Source: Fodinicurvata sp. EGI_FJ10296 (lineage in GTDB: Bacteria; Pseudomonadota; Alphaproteobacteria; DSM-16000; Inquilinaceae). Taken from it: a stretch of 64,000 nt of DNA. This document shows, piece by piece, positions 63,249-64,000 of this stretch (its first letter is position 1; each line of letters starts with the position of its first letter). The stretch is from the NCBI RefSeq assembly GCF_040712075.1, contig NZ_JBFCVL010000009.1, positions 229,594 to 293,593 of the forward strand, given 5' to 3'. The notes below the pieces were generated by a model. It saw only the letters and a list, made by a program, of their open reading frames with translations, had not been told where the DNA came from and did no database searches. The position numbers and the translations under genes were made by a program.

Positions 63249-64000
63249 TGACCTGCCACAGATCTTTCAACCAGCCGCGACCGGAGTCCGGTTACTGTTT
63301 ACGCCGAACGGCGTGGGTTGAGCAATCGCCTGACGCGCGGAGCTATCATCTGGTGCAGCGGGGCGGGCGATTGCGGTGGTCAGGGCCCGGGCATAGTCAG
63401 CCGGGGTTTCATATCCGAGGGCCGAATGTGGGCGCTGCGTATTGTAATCATCTACCCAGGCGGCGATCAGATCGCGGGCATGGGCGAGGTTGCGAAAGGC
63501 GGTCTCGTTGAGAAACTCGTCCCGCATGCGACCGTTGAAACTCTCGACGAACCCGTTCTGCATGGGCTTTCCCGGCGCGATGTAATGCCATTCGATCCTG
63601 TGCTCGGTGCACCATTTCAGGATGGCATTCGAGGTCAGTTCCGTCCCGTTGTCCGAGACAATCATGCCGGGCCGACCGCGCCGTTCGATCAACGCCGTTA
63701 GTTCCCGCGCCACCCGTCTGCCTGATATCGAGGTGTCCGGGATTGCAGCCAGGCATTCGCGGGTGACGTCATCGACGATGTTGAGCACTCGGAACCGCCG
63801 CCCGCAGGCGAACTGGTCATGAACGAAATCCAGCGACCATCTGGCATTCGCTCGCGCCTCGACCAAGATCGGGGCACGTGTGCCGAGAGCCTTGCGCCGC
63901 GCACGCCGCTTGCCGACGGTCAGCCCTTCCTCGCGGTAGAGTCGATAGATGCGGTTGATCCCGGATGGCTCGCCCTCGCGACGCAGCAGAACGAAAAGGC
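63249..64000 (-). mobile_element. IS3-family insertion sequence (partial)
   Basis: The transposase frame runs to the window edge. The inner end is probably TGACCTGCCACAG at 63249, an IS3-style TG...CA terminus close behind the transposase stop. The other end is outside the window, so the pair of inverted repeats and any target duplication cannot be confirmed. Confidence 0.5.
63267..64000 (-). CDS. IS3-family transposase OrfB (partial, runs off window)
   Basis: At least 244 residues of a DDE transposase. The three catalytic acids are visible: [16 protein letters not shown] and [12 protein letters not shown], followed by [12 protein letters not shown], all typical of IS3-family OrfB. The frame is open through base 64000 ([22 protein letters not shown] precedes the catalytic core), so the N-terminus lies outside. 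No frameshift is seen in the part present, so it may be active. Confidence 0.9.
   Translation of the reverse strand, partial: LFVLLRREGEPSGINRIYRLYREEGLTVGKRRARRKALGTRAPILVEARANARWSLDFVHDQFACGRRFRVLNIVDDVTRECLAAIPDTSISGRRVARELTALIERRGRPGMIVSDNGTELTSNAILKWCTEHRIEWHYIAPGKPMQNGFVESFNGRMRDEFLNETAFRNLAHARDLIAAWVDDYNTQRPHSALGYETPADYARALTTAIARPAAPDDSSARQAIAQPTPFGVNSNRTPVAAG

Overview
The window is GC-rich chromosomal DNA from an alphaproteobacterium, most likely Rhodospirillales-like. Supporting signs are the S24 regulator of the type that group carries, PutA without a DNA-binding domain, HAMP/MCP sequence style, ModE lacking a Mop domain and fused FbpB-type permeases. All names come from reading motifs; no database search was run.

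Bases 1-31000 are mostly ordinary chromosome. In order: a dipeptide ABC transporter (dppB partial, dppCDF) coupled to an ArgE-like M20 hydrolase; a reverse-strand iron(III)-type ABC transporter; a D-Ala-D-Ala dipeptidase; a modE-modA-modB-modC molybdate operon; a metallophosphoesterase; putA; a fluoroacetate-dehalogenase-like hydrolase; a drug/metabolite exporter; lysS; a DinG-type helicase; a Sel1 lipoprotein; a TerB-like protein; an Rpn-type nuclease. Then come cheW with a protein whose Hpt and receiver domains have both lost their phospho-acceptors, a DUF1624 membrane protein, a branched-chain aminotransferase and an S24 regulator.

Bases 31400-35921 hold the head module of a T7-like podovirus (small proteins, portal, scaffold, capsid). 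The capsid gene stops early where an integrase begins.

Bases 36000-54300 are a mosaic mobile region: integrase with an overlapping excisionase-like gene, three 22-bp-spaced iterons, a short RecA-like ATPase, an orphan C5 cytosine methyltransferase, an orphan HigA-like regulator with a clear operator, and two translationally coupled tyrosine recombinases. These are followed by a reverse-strand series of small unknown genes, each with its own Shine-Dalgarno, a sigma-like protein, and a 495-residue protein with motifs A, B and C of superfamily A polymerases. That protein resembles the TV-Pol family known from mobile elements. Upstream of it is a noncoding repeat of about 680 bp, present again 2 kb away. 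The two copies flank an ArdC remnant and a Doc/AbrB toxin-antitoxin pair. The polymerase, coupled recombinases, sigma-like gene and long repeats are the best candidate for an undescribed element.

Bases 54300-64000 return to chromosome-like content: a membrane diguanylate cyclase, a small membrane protein and a repeat-rich autotransporter. A decayed stretch follows, with a histidine kinase remnant, a frameshifted array of tandem helix-turn-helix repeats cutting into a chemoreceptor gene, and an IS3-family transposase running off the window.
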